A stretch of 64,000 bases of DNA from Streptomyces griseochromogenes (lineage in GTDB: Bacteria > Actinomycetota > Actinomycetes > Streptomycetales > Streptomycetaceae): contig NZ_CP016279.1 of the NCBI RefSeq assembly GCF_001542625.1, forward strand, positions 6,882,001 to 6,946,000, given 5' to 3'. This document shows positions 8,938-17,442 of this stretch, piece by piece. The position numbers and the translations under genes were made by a program. Under the pieces are notes generated by a model. The model saw only the letters and a program-made list of their open reading frames with translations, made no database searches and was not told the origin of the DNA. Numbering within the stretch: position 1 is the stretch's first letter; every line of letters starts with the position of its first letter.

Positions 8938-9483
8938 ATGACGGACACGGAGTGGGCTGTGGTCCGGCCGCTGCTGCCGGTGCCCGGCCGGCTGCGCGGC
9001 CGGGGCGGGCCGCCGGAGGCGTACTGCCACCGGGCGATGCTGGACGCGGTCCGCTACCTGGTCGACAACGGCATCAAGTGGCGGGCCATGCCTGCCGACT
9101 TCCCGCCGTGGGAGCGGGTATACGCGTTCTTCCGCCGCTGGCGCGACCACGTGCTGGTCAAGGAGTTCCACGATCGGCTGCGATCGAGGATCCGCGAGAG
9201 GGAGGGGCGGGACACGGAGCCGACAGCCGGCGTGATCGACTCGCAGTCAGTCAAGGCGGACGCAGTCGTCGGCTCCGACAGCCGTGGCTTCGACGGCGGC
9301 AAGCTGATCAATGGGCAGGGGTTCGTGGTGGTGCCCAAGCGGTGGATCGTCGAGCGCCTCTTCGCCCACCTGATGCGCACCCGCCGCCTGGTGCGCGACT
9401 TCGAGCGCCGCACCACCAGTGCCGAGGCGATGGTCTACTGGCCGATGATCCTGCTCATGACCCGCCGCCTGGCCCGGCCATGA
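8938..9483 (+). pseudogene. IS5-family transposase with in-frame internal deletion
   Basis: Begins MTDTEWAVVRPLLPVPGRLR at ATG 8938 and keeps the first catalytic Asp region (GVIDSQSVKADAVVG, GFDGGKLING). It then passes directly to QGFVVVPKRWIVERLF and the normal C-terminus (TSAEAMVYWPMILLMTRRLA). Compared with the family, about 60 residues including the second catalytic Asp (normally in an ADGGY-type motif) are missing while the frame is kept, so the protein cannot transpose. The boundaries of the element could not be fixed. Confidence 0.8.
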
Positions 9484-9655
9484 TGAGGCTCGTTGAATAC
9501 GGCCACCCGTGACCGGGAGTTACCCCACATGCTCGATGGATCTCCCCAGCCATGCCTGACCTGACCGGGCGTCACAGGGGCGGCCGCCCGATGGACAGCC
9601 CGTTCCGGGGGCGGGCGGAGTGTCCATGGTGGCCGAGGGCCAGCGGGTGGTGCCG

Positions 9656-10393
9656 TCAGCGAGGGGTGAGGAGGCAGAACTCGTTGCCCTCCGGATCGGC
9701 CAGAACCGTCCAGGAGATGGCGGACTGGTCGATACCCGGGTCGGCGGCTCCCAGGGCGCGCAGTCGGGCTGCCTCTGCTGCCAGGTCGTCACCGAGGTAG
9801 GGGCAGACGTCGAGGTGGACGCGGTTCCACACGCTCTTGGTGTCGGGGCTGCGGAGGAACTCCAGGTAGGGGCCGACGCCTTTGGCGGAGCGCATGGTCG
9901 CGTGGTCGTCGGTGACCTCGTGCAGCGTCCAGTCCATCGCCTCGCCCCAGAACCGGGCCATCTCTCGTGGGTCGGTGCAGTCGACCACCACCGCGGCGAT
10001 CGGCCCGGTGTCCCGGTAGATCGGGCGGGGCTCCAGGACGCAGAACTCGTTGCCCTCCGGGTCCGCCATGACCGTCCAGGGGACGTTGCCCTGACCCACG
10101 TCGGCGAGCGTCGCGCCGAGATCCGTCAGGCGTGCGACCAACTCCGCCTGATGGGCGGTCGAGGTGGTGGCCAGATCAAGGTGCACCCGGTTCTTGACCG
10201 TTTTGGGTTCCGGGCGGGCGACGATGTCGATGCAGACGGCCGCGGGGTCGGGGTAGGCGAATCCCACGGGTTCGAGGTTGGTCACACCGGGTCCCTCGCT
10301 GTCGACACCCCAGCCGAGTGCCTCCGCCCAGAACCGGCCGAGCACGGAGTCGTCCTGAGCCTTCATATTGATCTGCACAAGTCGTGTTGCCAT
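9656..10393 (-). CDS. tandem VOC-superfamily (glyoxalase-like) protein
   Basis: 245 residues from ATG 10393 with a TAGGAT ribosome site. Two VOC domains follow each other (about 5-125 and 130-245), each ending in the same signature DPEGNEFCVLEPR / DPEGNEFCLLTPR and each with a VNRVHLD-type strand (KNRVHLDLA, WNRVHLDVC). VOC proteins bind a metal in a cup formed by paired beta-alpha-beta-beta-beta modules and include glyoxalases, dioxygenases and antibiotic-binding resistance proteins. The specific role here is unknown. It sits at the left border of the Tn3-derived region. Confidence 0.85.
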   Translation of the reverse strand: MATRLVQINMKAQDDSVLGRFWAEALGWGVDSEGPGVTNLEPVGFAYPDPAAVCIDIVARPEPKTVKNRVHLDLATTSTAHQAELVARLTDLGATLADVGQGNVPWTVMADPEGNEFCVLEPRPIYRDTGPIAAVVVDCTDPREMARFWGEAMDWTLHEVTDDHATMRSAKGVGPYLEFLRSPDTKSVWNRVHLDVCPYLGDDLAAEAARLRALGAADPGIDQSAISWTVLADPEGNEFCLLTPR

Positions 10394-10443
10394 GCCGCAT
10401 ATCCTAGAAGCGGCCGCTGGCCCACTGGCCGCCGCGATCAGAC

Positions 10444-10755
10444 ATGTGCTCGACCCGGTACCGACCGTGGTCGCCCTCGTCGAGACTGTGCAAGTCCTCG
10501 TTAACGAAGGCGAGGTTCGACCGCGCCGCCTGCATTCGACCGGCCAGTGGCACGGACCACTCCCGATGCCATCCGGCGTGCGCGAACATCAACCACACCG
10601 ACAGCCGGATCACCGCCCTGCGGGCCGAGGTCACGCGGATCGACGCCGCCGCCGAAGCCGGCCTCGACCCCCACCCCATCGCGGCCCGAAAACAGCAGCG
10701 CCGAGCCCACCTCACCGAGATCATCCACCGCCACGACGCCCAACAGCCGTGTGGA
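10444..10755 (+). pseudogene. C-terminal fragment of a large transposon-type tyrosine integrase
   Basis: One frame reads ARFDRAACIRPASGTDHSRC, HPACANINHTDSRITALR and a helical Arg/Ala tail ending near HLTEIIHRHD. The paired cysteines before ANI and the following coiled coil match the C-terminal segment of large actinobacterial integrases that travel with DUF6262-type proteins. The catalytic domain is absent, and after about 10.76 kb the frame loses sense. This is a remnant joined to the Tn3 transposase fragment that follows. Confidence 0.4.
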
Positions 10756-10864
10756 GACGACCCCGAGGAACCACGGCCGCATCACGTCCACCGCTTCCTT
10801 GGCCACCGCGGACAGTTGTGCCGGGAACCAGGCCGAATGCGCCCCTTCCGGCGGGCTCGGCGCG

Positions 10865-12234
10865 GCCACGAAGACCGTGGAGGGCTTCGGCGGGTTCGCG
10901 AAGCAGTACGAGCAGATCGAGAAGGTCTCCGCCCCTCACGGCAACTTCTGAGAAGTGCTGCTGTACGGGCAGATCGGCCGGGACCCGGCGCTGATGTTCG
11001 ACCTGGCGGAGAAGCTGGAGTTCACCGTCACCTCGGAGGACGGGCGGGTGCTGGACGCGCTCGCGCACGCGCAGCGCAACGAGGCCGCCCGCGGCGAGTA
11101 CATCAGCGCGCTGGGCGAAGACGGGGAGCGGGTCGACATCTCGTTCGCCACGCAGAACTGGCAGAAGGCCGTGGTCGACAGGAGTAGGCCGGGGCAGTTC
11201 GTCCGCCGGCACTTCGAGGCGATGGTCTTCACCTACCTCGCCGAGGAACTGCGCACGGGCGATGTTGCGGTGGTCGGCTCGGAGGAGTTCGCCGACTGGA
11301 GCGACCAGCTGCTGCCGTGGGAGGTGGTGGAGGAGAAGCTGCCCGCCTACCTGGTGGAGGTCGGCCTGGCCGAGGACGAGGACCAGGCCGCCGCCTTCGA
11401 CGCCGCCTCCTTCCGCCGACAGCTGGAGGACCGGCTGCGGGTCGCCGCCGCGGCCGCGGACGCCGGATACCCGGACAACGAGAGCCTGGTGATCGACCCG
11501 GACACCGGCATCCCGTCGCTCAAACCGCACCGGTCGGAGGGACAGCGGCCCTCAGCGAAGCGGCTGGAGCAGGAGATCAAGGCACGGATGCCGGAGCGCA
11601 CGCTGATCGGGATCTGCGCGCGGACCGCGTACTGGGTGGAGTGGTGGCGCCGCTTCGGCCCGCCCTCGGGCAACGACCCCAAACTCCAGGACCCCTTCGG
11701 CCGGTACGTGATCTGCACCTTCGTGAAGGGCACCAACATGGGCCCGTACGAAGCCGCCCGCCACATCCCCGGCGTGAGCGGGCACGAGCTGGTCTACGTG
11801 GCGAACCGGCACTTCTCCCTCGTGCTGCTGAACGAGGCCATCGCCGATCTGGTCAACGCGCACGCCCGCCTGGACATCTCGCAGGCGTGGGGCGACGGCA
11901 CCGCCGTGGCCGCCGACGGCACCCACATGGACACCTACCTCGACAACCTGCTCGCTGAGACGTCCGTCCGGTACGGGAAGCCGGGCGGCATTGCATACCA
12001 CCACATCTCAGACACCTATATTGCGCTTTTTACCCATTTCATCCCGTGTGGGGTGCGGGAGGCCGTCTACATCATCGAGGGCCTGCTCAAGAATGCCTCC
12101 GAGGTCAGGCCCACCACCGTGCATGCGGATACGCAGGGCCAGTCGCTGCCTGTCTTTACCCTTGCGCACCTGCTGGGCTTCGACTTGATGCCCAGGATCC
12201 GGAATTGGAAGGGCCTGGCCTTCTACCGGCCTAG
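10865..12234 (+). pseudogene. tnpA: Tn3-family transposase, 5' segment (N-truncated)
   Basis: From about 10865 the frame encodes KQYEQIEKVSAPHGNF, a TGA at 10949-10951 where the family has Arg (a CGA to TGA change), then LLYGQIGRDPALMFDLAEK and a long DDE_Tnp_Tn3 domain: GICARTAYWVEWWRRFGPP, DISQAWGDGTAVAADGTHMD, ISDTYIALFTHFIPCGVREA, HADTQGQSLPVFTLAHLLGF. About 350 residues of the normal 1000-residue TnpA are missing at the N-terminus. The frame is interrupted at CTAG 12231-12234 by the IS982-family element and resumes at 13747. Confidence 0.85.
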
Positions 12235-12249
12235 ACGAGTAGTTCCGAA
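12235..12249. repeat. left terminal inverted repeat of the IS982-family element
   Basis: ACGAGTAGTTCCGAA, repeated exactly in inverse orientation at 13728-13742. Confidence 0.88.
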
Positions 12250-12297
12250 TGCTGTCGGTCCGTCCGGAGGTCCAGGGAGGGTGTCCAAGATCGTTTT

Positions 12298-12911
12298 GTG
12301 ACGAACGAACACTTGGACACCCTCATCACCGGACTGTATGTCAAGGTCGACGACGAGATCGCAGGAACGCGATGCCTGGGCAGGCCACCGCAGTTGAGCG
12401 ACTCCGAATTGGTCTGCCTGGCCGTCGCGCAGGCTCTGCTGGGTTTCGCCTCGGAATCCCGTTGGCTGCGGTTCGCCCACGCCAACCTGGGCTCAATGTT
12501 CCCGTACCTACCGAAGAGGCCCGGGTACAACAAGAGGCTGCGGGCCGCGTTGCCCCTGGTCAAGGAGGCGATTCCGACCGCCCGGGACTTCTGGTCATCG
12601 CGGACAAGGGCTTCGCCTCCATGGAGTTCGAGAACGACCTCGCGATGCGCGGCGCCGAACTGCTCCGACCGTCCTTCAAACGCGAGACGCGCCGCAGGGG
12701 AGAGTCCTTACTGAAGTCGGTGCGACAGCTGATCGAGTCGGTCAACGACACACTGAAGGGGCAGTTGGACCTCGAACAGCACGGTGGACGCACCTTCGAG
12801 GGTGTCGCCGTCCGGGTCGCCCAGCGCATCCTCGCGATGGCCTCCGCTATCTGGCACAACCACAAGAGCGGCGCCCCCGTCCTGAGGTCACTGACCGCAT
12901 TCGATCACTAA
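12298..12911 (+). pseudogene. IS982-family transposase, internally deleted
   Basis: Starts at GTG 12298 (MTNEHLDTLITGLYVKVDDE) and keeps LSDSELVCLAVAQALLGFAS and YLPKRPGYNKRLRAALPL. It then jumps, in another frame, to LLVIADKGFASMEFENDLAM, LLKSVRQLIESVNDTLKGQL and the normal end IWHNHKSGAP...AFDH, stopping at 12911. The missing centre (roughly 75-80 residues by comparison with the family) holds the first catalytic Asp (normally in WIVDSTP). The element can therefore move only if a transposase is supplied from elsewhere. Confidence 0.8.
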
Positions 12912-12978
12912 CCGCCACACAAACGTGTCCCGTGCTCAACCGGAGGCCCTTCAGCATGACCCCCTCGGGCAGGGGCGT

Positions 12979-13677
12979 TCACGGGCGGTCGGTGGCGGGT
13001 CCGGGCGGACCGGCCACGCCGACGCACGCCTCGTTGCCCTCAGGGTCGGCCAGTACCCAGTTCGATGGCGCGTCGGCATCGTTCACCAGGCGGCCACCGG
13101 CCGCGAGCGCGGCGGCTATCCGCGCGTCGGCCTGGTCGTAGGGCACCCACACATCGACGTGGACCCGGTTGCGTTGCGGGCGTGGTGCATCCATCTGCTG
13201 GAAGTAGAACGGTGCCCCGCGGCGGCGCGGGTCGATCAGGTCCTCACCGCTGTCCGCACGGTCCTGGTAGCCGAGCAGGGCACGCCAGAACGCCACCACG
13301 TCGGGACCGGCGAGGGCATCGATGGTGACCTGGACCGTCTGCACGGCCGACGGATCAGCCGGTATGTCCAACGTGCGGGCCACCGCCGAGATCTGCCGAG
13401 CCAGCTCGACATGCCGCTCGGTCAGCCCGTAGTAGTCGCCCGTGACCGTGATCAGTCGGACGATCACGCACTCCTGCCGCACGTCGACGTCCGGTTGATC
13501 GTCCCCAACCTCCGGCATCTCACTTATCGCCTGCACGAACTGGGCGCCGACCGCGAACGAACCGGTGCGGAAGTACGCACACGCCCCCTCGCCCACGACA
13601 CGCCAGTCCTCCACGCCGATGGTCTCGTGGAACTGCTGCGGCCTGATGCGCACGATCTTGCTCTCTACGTAGGTCAT
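12979..13677 (-). CDS. PCD-like/VOC two-domain protein carried as IS passenger
   Basis: 232 residues from ATG 13677. Residues 1-95 resemble a pterin-4a-carbinolamine dehydratase-like module (GVEDWRVVGEGACAYF, then PDVDVRQECVIVRL with a dehydratase-like PDVD strand). Residues 105-225 form a VOC domain ending LADPEGNEACVGVAG. This fusion is common in Streptomyces and its substrate is unknown. Its frame is intact while the adjacent transposase is deleted, which suggests it is or was expressed and selected. It is wholly inside the inverted repeats of the IS982-family element, so it is a passenger. Confidence 0.82.
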   Translation of the reverse strand: MTYVESKIVRIRPQQFHETIGVEDWRVVGEGACAYFRTGSFAVGAQFVQAISEMPEVGDDQPDVDVRQECVIVRLITVTGDYYGLTERHVELARQISAVARTLDIPADPSAVQTVQVTIDALAGPDVVAFWRALLGYQDRADSGEDLIDPRRRGAPFYFQQMDAPRPQRNRVHVDVWVPYDQADARIAAALAAGGRLVNDADAPSNWVLADPEGNEACVGVAGPPGPATDRP

Positions 13678-13727
13678 GCGATCAACGTAGCGTGCAGATC
13701 CGACAACCCCCTTCGACCATCCGGTAC

Positions 13728-13742
13728 TTCGGAACTACTCGT
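13728..13742. repeat. right terminal inverted repeat of the IS982-family element
   Basis: TTCGGAACTACTCGT, the exact complement of 12235-12249, immediately followed by the CTAG target duplication. Confidence 0.88.
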
Positions 13743-13746
13743 CTAG

Positions 13747-14407
13747 CAGGCAGAGCGAGTACGTGCACATCGATGCCCTGTTTGGCGAGTCGGGGAAGAA
13801 CGTCATCGACTGGGACCTGATCGAGTCCCAGTTTCGGCACCTGATGCGGGTGGCTGTCTCCGTCCGCGAGGGCGTCATCTCCTCGGCGACGCTGCTCAAG
13901 CGGCTTCGGTCGGGGTCACACAAGAACGCCACTTACACCGCGTTCCGCGAGGTCGGCCGCGTCATTCGCACCGCGCAGCTGCTGCGGTATCTGACGGACG
14001 CCCCGCTTCGCCGGCGGGTGACGGCGGCGACGAACAAGGTCGAGTCCTTCAACCGGTTTTCCCAGTGGGTCGGCTTCGGCAACCAGGGCGTCATCGCCGA
14101 CAACGACCCCGTCGAGCAGGAGAAGGTGATGAAATTCAATGCTTTGTTGACGAATGCGGTGATCTTCCATAACGCCCTGGATATCCCCGAGATCGTCCGC
14201 CAGCTCCTGGAGGAGGGATGGGAGATCGACCCGGAGGACCTGGCCCAAATCTCCCTGTACCTGACCGAGCACATCAAGCGGTTCGGCGAGTACAGCACCC
14301 ACGAACTCGGCATCCAGCCCGAGGCGTACGACCCCAAGCTCGACGTCGACTTCACCCAGCTCCGCGAACAGGAACCGGCCGCCTCCGGCTTCGGCACGGC
14401 CGCCTGA
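13747..14407 (+). pseudogene. tnpA: Tn3-family transposase, 3' segment
   Basis: Continues the transposase frame broken at 12234: RQSEYVHIDALFGESGKN, ESQFRHLMRVAVSVREG, RRVTAATNKVESFNRFSQWV, IADNDPVEQEKVMKFNALLT and the normal C-terminus, stopping at 14407. The VIDWDLIE and NKVE segments of the DDE_Tnp_Tn3 fold are intact. Together the two pieces would encode about 646 residues once the insertion is removed. Confidence 0.85.
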
Positions 14408-14538
14408 GCACCGAAGGACCACGGCGGGTCCTCGACGAACTCCGGGAACCGGGCCTCGAGCGCTGGATCGCGACTGCCTGACAGGAACGCGCGGCTCGCA
14501 GGTCCGGGACTTCGGGCGGGTTGACCCCAGGCGGCGGA

Positions 14539-14582
14539 CCGGTAGCGGGGCGGGAAGAGCGGCGATCCCGCCCCGCTACCGG
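14539..14582. terminator. strong bidirectional hairpin
   Basis: A perfect 17-bp inverted repeat (CCGGTAGCGGGGCGGGA and complement) with a 10-nt loop, placed between the convergent Tn3 transposase fragment and the nitroreductase gene. It can terminate transcription from both sides. Confidence 0.7.
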
Positions 14583-14600
14583 ACTGACGGCAGGAACGCC

Positions 14601-15266
14601 CTAGCCGTCGACGAAAGTGACCGTCTCGGCGAGCGGGGCCCGGTCGATGCGGTCGTGACACGCGGCCGGGGCCTCGAACCCGATGGACACGCCGCAGAAC
14701 AGGATCAGTCCCGGTGGGGGCAACACGGCGTCCGCGACGGTCCGGCAGTACACCGACCACGCCATCTGAGGGCAGGTGTGCAGCCCCTCGGCACGCAGCA
14801 GCAGCATGACGGTCTGCAGGTACATGCCGAGGTCAGCCCATTGGGCCTGTCCCATGTCGCGGTCGATGTAGCAGAACAAGGCCGCGGGCGCACCGAAGCA
14901 GTCCCAGTTCGCGGCAACGGCCGCCTCACGCGACCGCCGGTCCTCGCGTGAGATTCCGAGCGCGGCATAGCGCTGCTCTGCGGCGGCGGATCGGCGCTCG
15001 CGGTACGGCGACTTCAGTTCGGGCGGGTACATCTGGTACTCCCGCTCGTCCCCGGGGTCGCCTTCGGCCACCCGCTCGGCGGTGCGTTTCTTCAGCTCCG
15101 CCAGCGGCGCGCCAGTCAGCACGTAGACGTGCCAGGGCTGGAGGTTCGCCCCGGACGGTGATCGGGCTGCGGCGGACAACACACGTTCCAGCGTTTCCCG
15201 GGGGATCGGATCCCCGCTGAACCGGCGCACCGCCCGTCGGCTCGCAACCGCTTCGTAGACGTCCAA
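14601..15266 (-). CDS. nitroreductase-family FMN enzyme
   Basis: 221 residues from TTG 15266 with an AGGGAG ribosome site. It begins MDVYEAVASRRAVRRFSGDP, the classic FMN-phosphate-binding Arg cluster of nitroreductases, followed by RSPSGANLQPWHVYVL (isoalloxazine contacts), ADLGMYLQTVMLLLRAEGL and the C-terminal GVSIGFE segment. The family uses NAD(P)H to reduce nitro groups, quinones or enones. It is divergent from the ECF sigma gene only 94 bp away, an arrangement in which the sigma factor may control it. Confidence 0.88.
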   Translation of the reverse strand: MDVYEAVASRRAVRRFSGDPIPRETLERVLSAAARSPSGANLQPWHVYVLTGAPLAELKKRTAERVAEGDPGDEREYQMYPPELKSPYRERRSAAAEQRYAALGISREDRRSREAAVAANWDCFGAPAALFCYIDRDMGQAQWADLGMYLQTVMLLLRAEGLHTCPQMAWSVYCRTVADAVLPPPGLILFCGVSIGFEAPAACHDRIDRAPLAETVTFVDG

Positions 15267-15360
15267 GACAAGCTCCCTGCATATCGGCTCTGGCCCCGCC
15301 AGCCACCTGGTGTCGGGACCCTCTACGGTGGTGACGGTCGGCGACGGGGAGAGGTGACCG

Positions 15361-16263
15361 GTGAGCGCGCACGACGGCCTCGCAGAGGGCTTCGAGACGC
15401 ACCGCAGCCGACTGCGCGCGGTCGCTCAGCGCATGCTTGGCTCGCACAGCGAGGCGGAGGATGCCGTCCAGGAAGCCTGGCTGCGACTGGCCCGGACCGA
15501 AGCCGACGCCGTGCACAACCTGGGCGGCTGGCTCACGACGACGGTCTCCCGTATCTGCCTCGACATGCTGCGGGCCCGCGCATCGCGGAGGGAGGACCCA
15601 GCAGGCCACCCGGTGCCCTACGAGGGCCCAGATCCCGCTGCGGGTGGCCGCCCGGAACAGGAGGCAGTGCTGGTCGACTCGGTGGGCCGCGCCCTTCTGG
15701 TCGTGCTGGACAGACTGGGCCCCGCCGAGCGTGTCGCGTTCGTGCTGCACGACATGTTCGTCGTGCCGTTCGACGAGATCGCCCCCGTCGTGGACCGCTC
15801 CCTCGCCGCTGCGAAGCAGCTCGCGAGCCGGGCCCGGCGCAAGGTACGGGGCGCCCCCGCCGTCCCCGGTGCGGAGCTCGCCCGGCAGCGGCTCGTGATC
15901 GAGGCGTTCCTGGCGGCGTCGCGAGCGGGCGACATCGACGCGGTCCTCGCGGTACTGGCGCCCGACGTCGTACGGCGTGCGGACCGCGCGGCCCTTCCAG
16001 AGGGCAGGCCGGTCGAGGTGCGCGGTGCGCGGGCTGTGGCGGAGGAGATCGTCGTCTTCGGACGGAACGCGCACGTCGCGGAGCCGGTACTCATCGGCGG
16101 CGCCGTGGGAATCGCGGTCGCGCCGTACGGACGACTGCAGCTCGCCCTTACCGTCACGACCGCCTGCGAGAGGATCACCGGGTACGAGCTCATCGCCGAC
16201 CCGAACCGACTTCAGCAACTTGATCTGGCCCTCCTCGACGAAGCCATCGCCCTCGGCGGCTAA
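15361..16263 (+). CDS. ECF41-type RNA polymerase sigma factor
   Basis: 300 residues from GTG 15361 with a GGGAGAGG ribosome site. Region sigma-2 is AEDAVQEAWLRLARTE and region sigma-4 is PAERVAFVLHDMFVVPFDEI followed by SLAAAKQLASRARRKVRG. Beyond residue 180 lies a SnoaL-like extension (LVIEAFLAASRAGDIDAVLA...), the feature that defines the ECF41/SigJ group. In that group the extension senses a signal and controls activity, and no separate anti-sigma factor is needed. Usual partners are small redox enzymes; here the divergent nitroreductase is the obvious candidate. A clear ECF41 promoter was not found in the 94-bp gap. Confidence 0.9.
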   Translation: MSAHDGLAEGFETHRSRLRAVAQRMLGSHSEAEDAVQEAWLRLARTEADAVHNLGGWLTTTVSRICLDMLRARASRREDPAGHPVPYEGPDPAAGGRPEQEAVLVDSVGRALLVVLDRLGPAERVAFVLHDMFVVPFDEIAPVVDRSLAAAKQLASRARRKVRGAPAVPGAELARQRLVIEAFLAASRAGDIDAVLAVLAPDVVRRADRAALPEGRPVEVRGARAVAEEIVVFGRNAHVAEPVLIGGAVGIAVAPYGRLQLALTVTTACERITGYELIADPNRLQQLDLALLDEAIALGG

Positions 16264-16452
16264 CCAGCCGCCGAGTGGCATAGCGATCAGGTGTCGGCAA
16301 ACGAACGAATGAAGACAGGCTCGGCGGGCGTCCAATGAACCCGGACTATCCGGGGCCCGGCGGCGGCGCCGATCCAATGAGATCCGATGGCGGCTGATGA
16401 CAGGGTTTGCTGACAGCCAGGGTCGAATGCGACCACCACAACGGGGAGCGGC

Positions 16453-17379
16453 ATGGCCAACCTGGTCTACAAGCGGGTGTCGACCGACCAGCAGTCGACC
16501 GACCGTCAGAATCTCGTCCTGGACGAGGCCGGGATCGAGGACGCGGTCGTCTTCGAGGAGCAGGCCGGCACCTCCAGCCGCCTCCACCCGCTGGAGCGGC
16601 CGAAGTTCGGCGAGCTGCTCGCGTACGCGCGGCCGGGCGACACCGTGCACATCTCAGAGATGTTCCGCCTGGTGCGCGGCACCGGGCACATTCTCGACGT
16701 GCTCGACGTCCTGCACCGCGACCGCCTCGCCCTACGCATCCACGACGGCGCGTTCTCCGCGATGGACCTCATAGCCCGCCACCCGCGCACCGGCGAACTG
16801 CTGTCCACCGTGAAGTTCATGGTGCAGACCCTCGCCGCGGCCGGCGAACTCCAGCGCGACCTTCAGCGGGAGCTGACGTACGACGGGCTGCGGGCCGCCG
16901 AGGCGAAGGGCAACAAGGGCGGGCGCCGCCCCGCCGTCCCGGCCGACAAGACCGACGCCGTACGCACCGCGTACCTGGAAGGCCGGTCCATCGCCGCCCT
17001 CGCCCGCGACCACGGCGTCAGCCGCGGCGCCATCCGTACCGCCGTCGCCGACCTCCTGCCCGAGCACACCGCCGACGACCAGGGCGCCCCGGTCCCGGAG
17101 CTGCCTGTCACTCTCGACGTACCGGGCAAGGTCGCGGACTTCCTCCGCGCGGCCGAGCTGGAGCCCGTCGAGCGGACGGCGCTCGACCAGGGTGTGACCG
17201 TACGTCGCGGCCAGGGCTACACCCTGCGCGTCACCGCCGTCCCCGCGACCCACCGCCGACTCCTCGAGCTCTGCCAGGCCCTCGACGGCGGCCAGGGCAC
17301 CCCGGCGGTCCCGGCCCAGCGCAAAGCACGCCGCGAGTACGCGAACCGCGTCAGCACCCTCGCGGGCGACACCCTGTAG
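16453..17379 (+). CDS. serine recombinase (resolvase/invertase) with C-terminal extension
   Basis: 308 residues from ATG 16453 with a GGGGAG ribosome site. The N-terminal catalytic domain has the nucleophile motif YKRVSTDQQSTDRQ (Ser10), the arginines in SEMFRLVRGTGH and the long E helix (AAAGELQRDLQRELTYDGLR). A helix-turn-helix follows (SIAALARDHGVSRGAIRTAV), then an extra region of about 100 residues that I do not recognise. Length and order fit a Tn3-type resolvase with a tail. It may be the resolvase partner of the Tn3 transposase fragments 2 kb upstream, but with a nitroreductase and a sigma gene between them this is only inferred. Confidence 0.88.
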   Translation: MANLVYKRVSTDQQSTDRQNLVLDEAGIEDAVVFEEQAGTSSRLHPLERPKFGELLAYARPGDTVHISEMFRLVRGTGHILDVLDVLHRDRLALRIHDGAFSAMDLIARHPRTGELLSTVKFMVQTLAAAGELQRDLQRELTYDGLRAAEAKGNKGGRRPAVPADKTDAVRTAYLEGRSIAALARDHGVSRGAIRTAVADLLPEHTADDQGAPVPELPVTLDVPGKVADFLRAAELEPVERTALDQGVTVRRGQGYTLRVTAVPATHRRLLELCQALDGGQGTPAVPAQRKARREYANRVSTLAGDTL

Positions 17380-17442
17380 GGAGCCGTCCGGGTCTCAAGA
17401 TCAACAACTGGCGGCTTCTGGGCTCACCTCGGCGACACCCCG

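Larger units (their letters stand above)
12235..13742 (+). mobile_element. IS982-family element with a VOC passenger gene, inserted in tnpA
   Basis: 1508 bp bounded by perfect 15-bp inverted repeats ACGAGTAGTTCCGAA (12235-12249; inverted at 13728-13742) and flanked by the 4-bp direct repeat CTAG (12231-12234 and 13743-13746). Removing the element plus one CTAG rejoins the Tn3 transposase frame without a gap (Y-R-P-S-R-Q), which proves the boundaries. Inside are a deleted IS982-type transposase on the plus strand and a complete VOC-type gene on the minus strand. Confidence 0.88.

Noticed and set aside
7753..9171. 472-codon minus-strand frame spanning the SUMF1-type gene and the IS5 transposase
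   Set aside because: It crosses two unrelated plus-strand genes, has no recognisable domain and no ribosome site.
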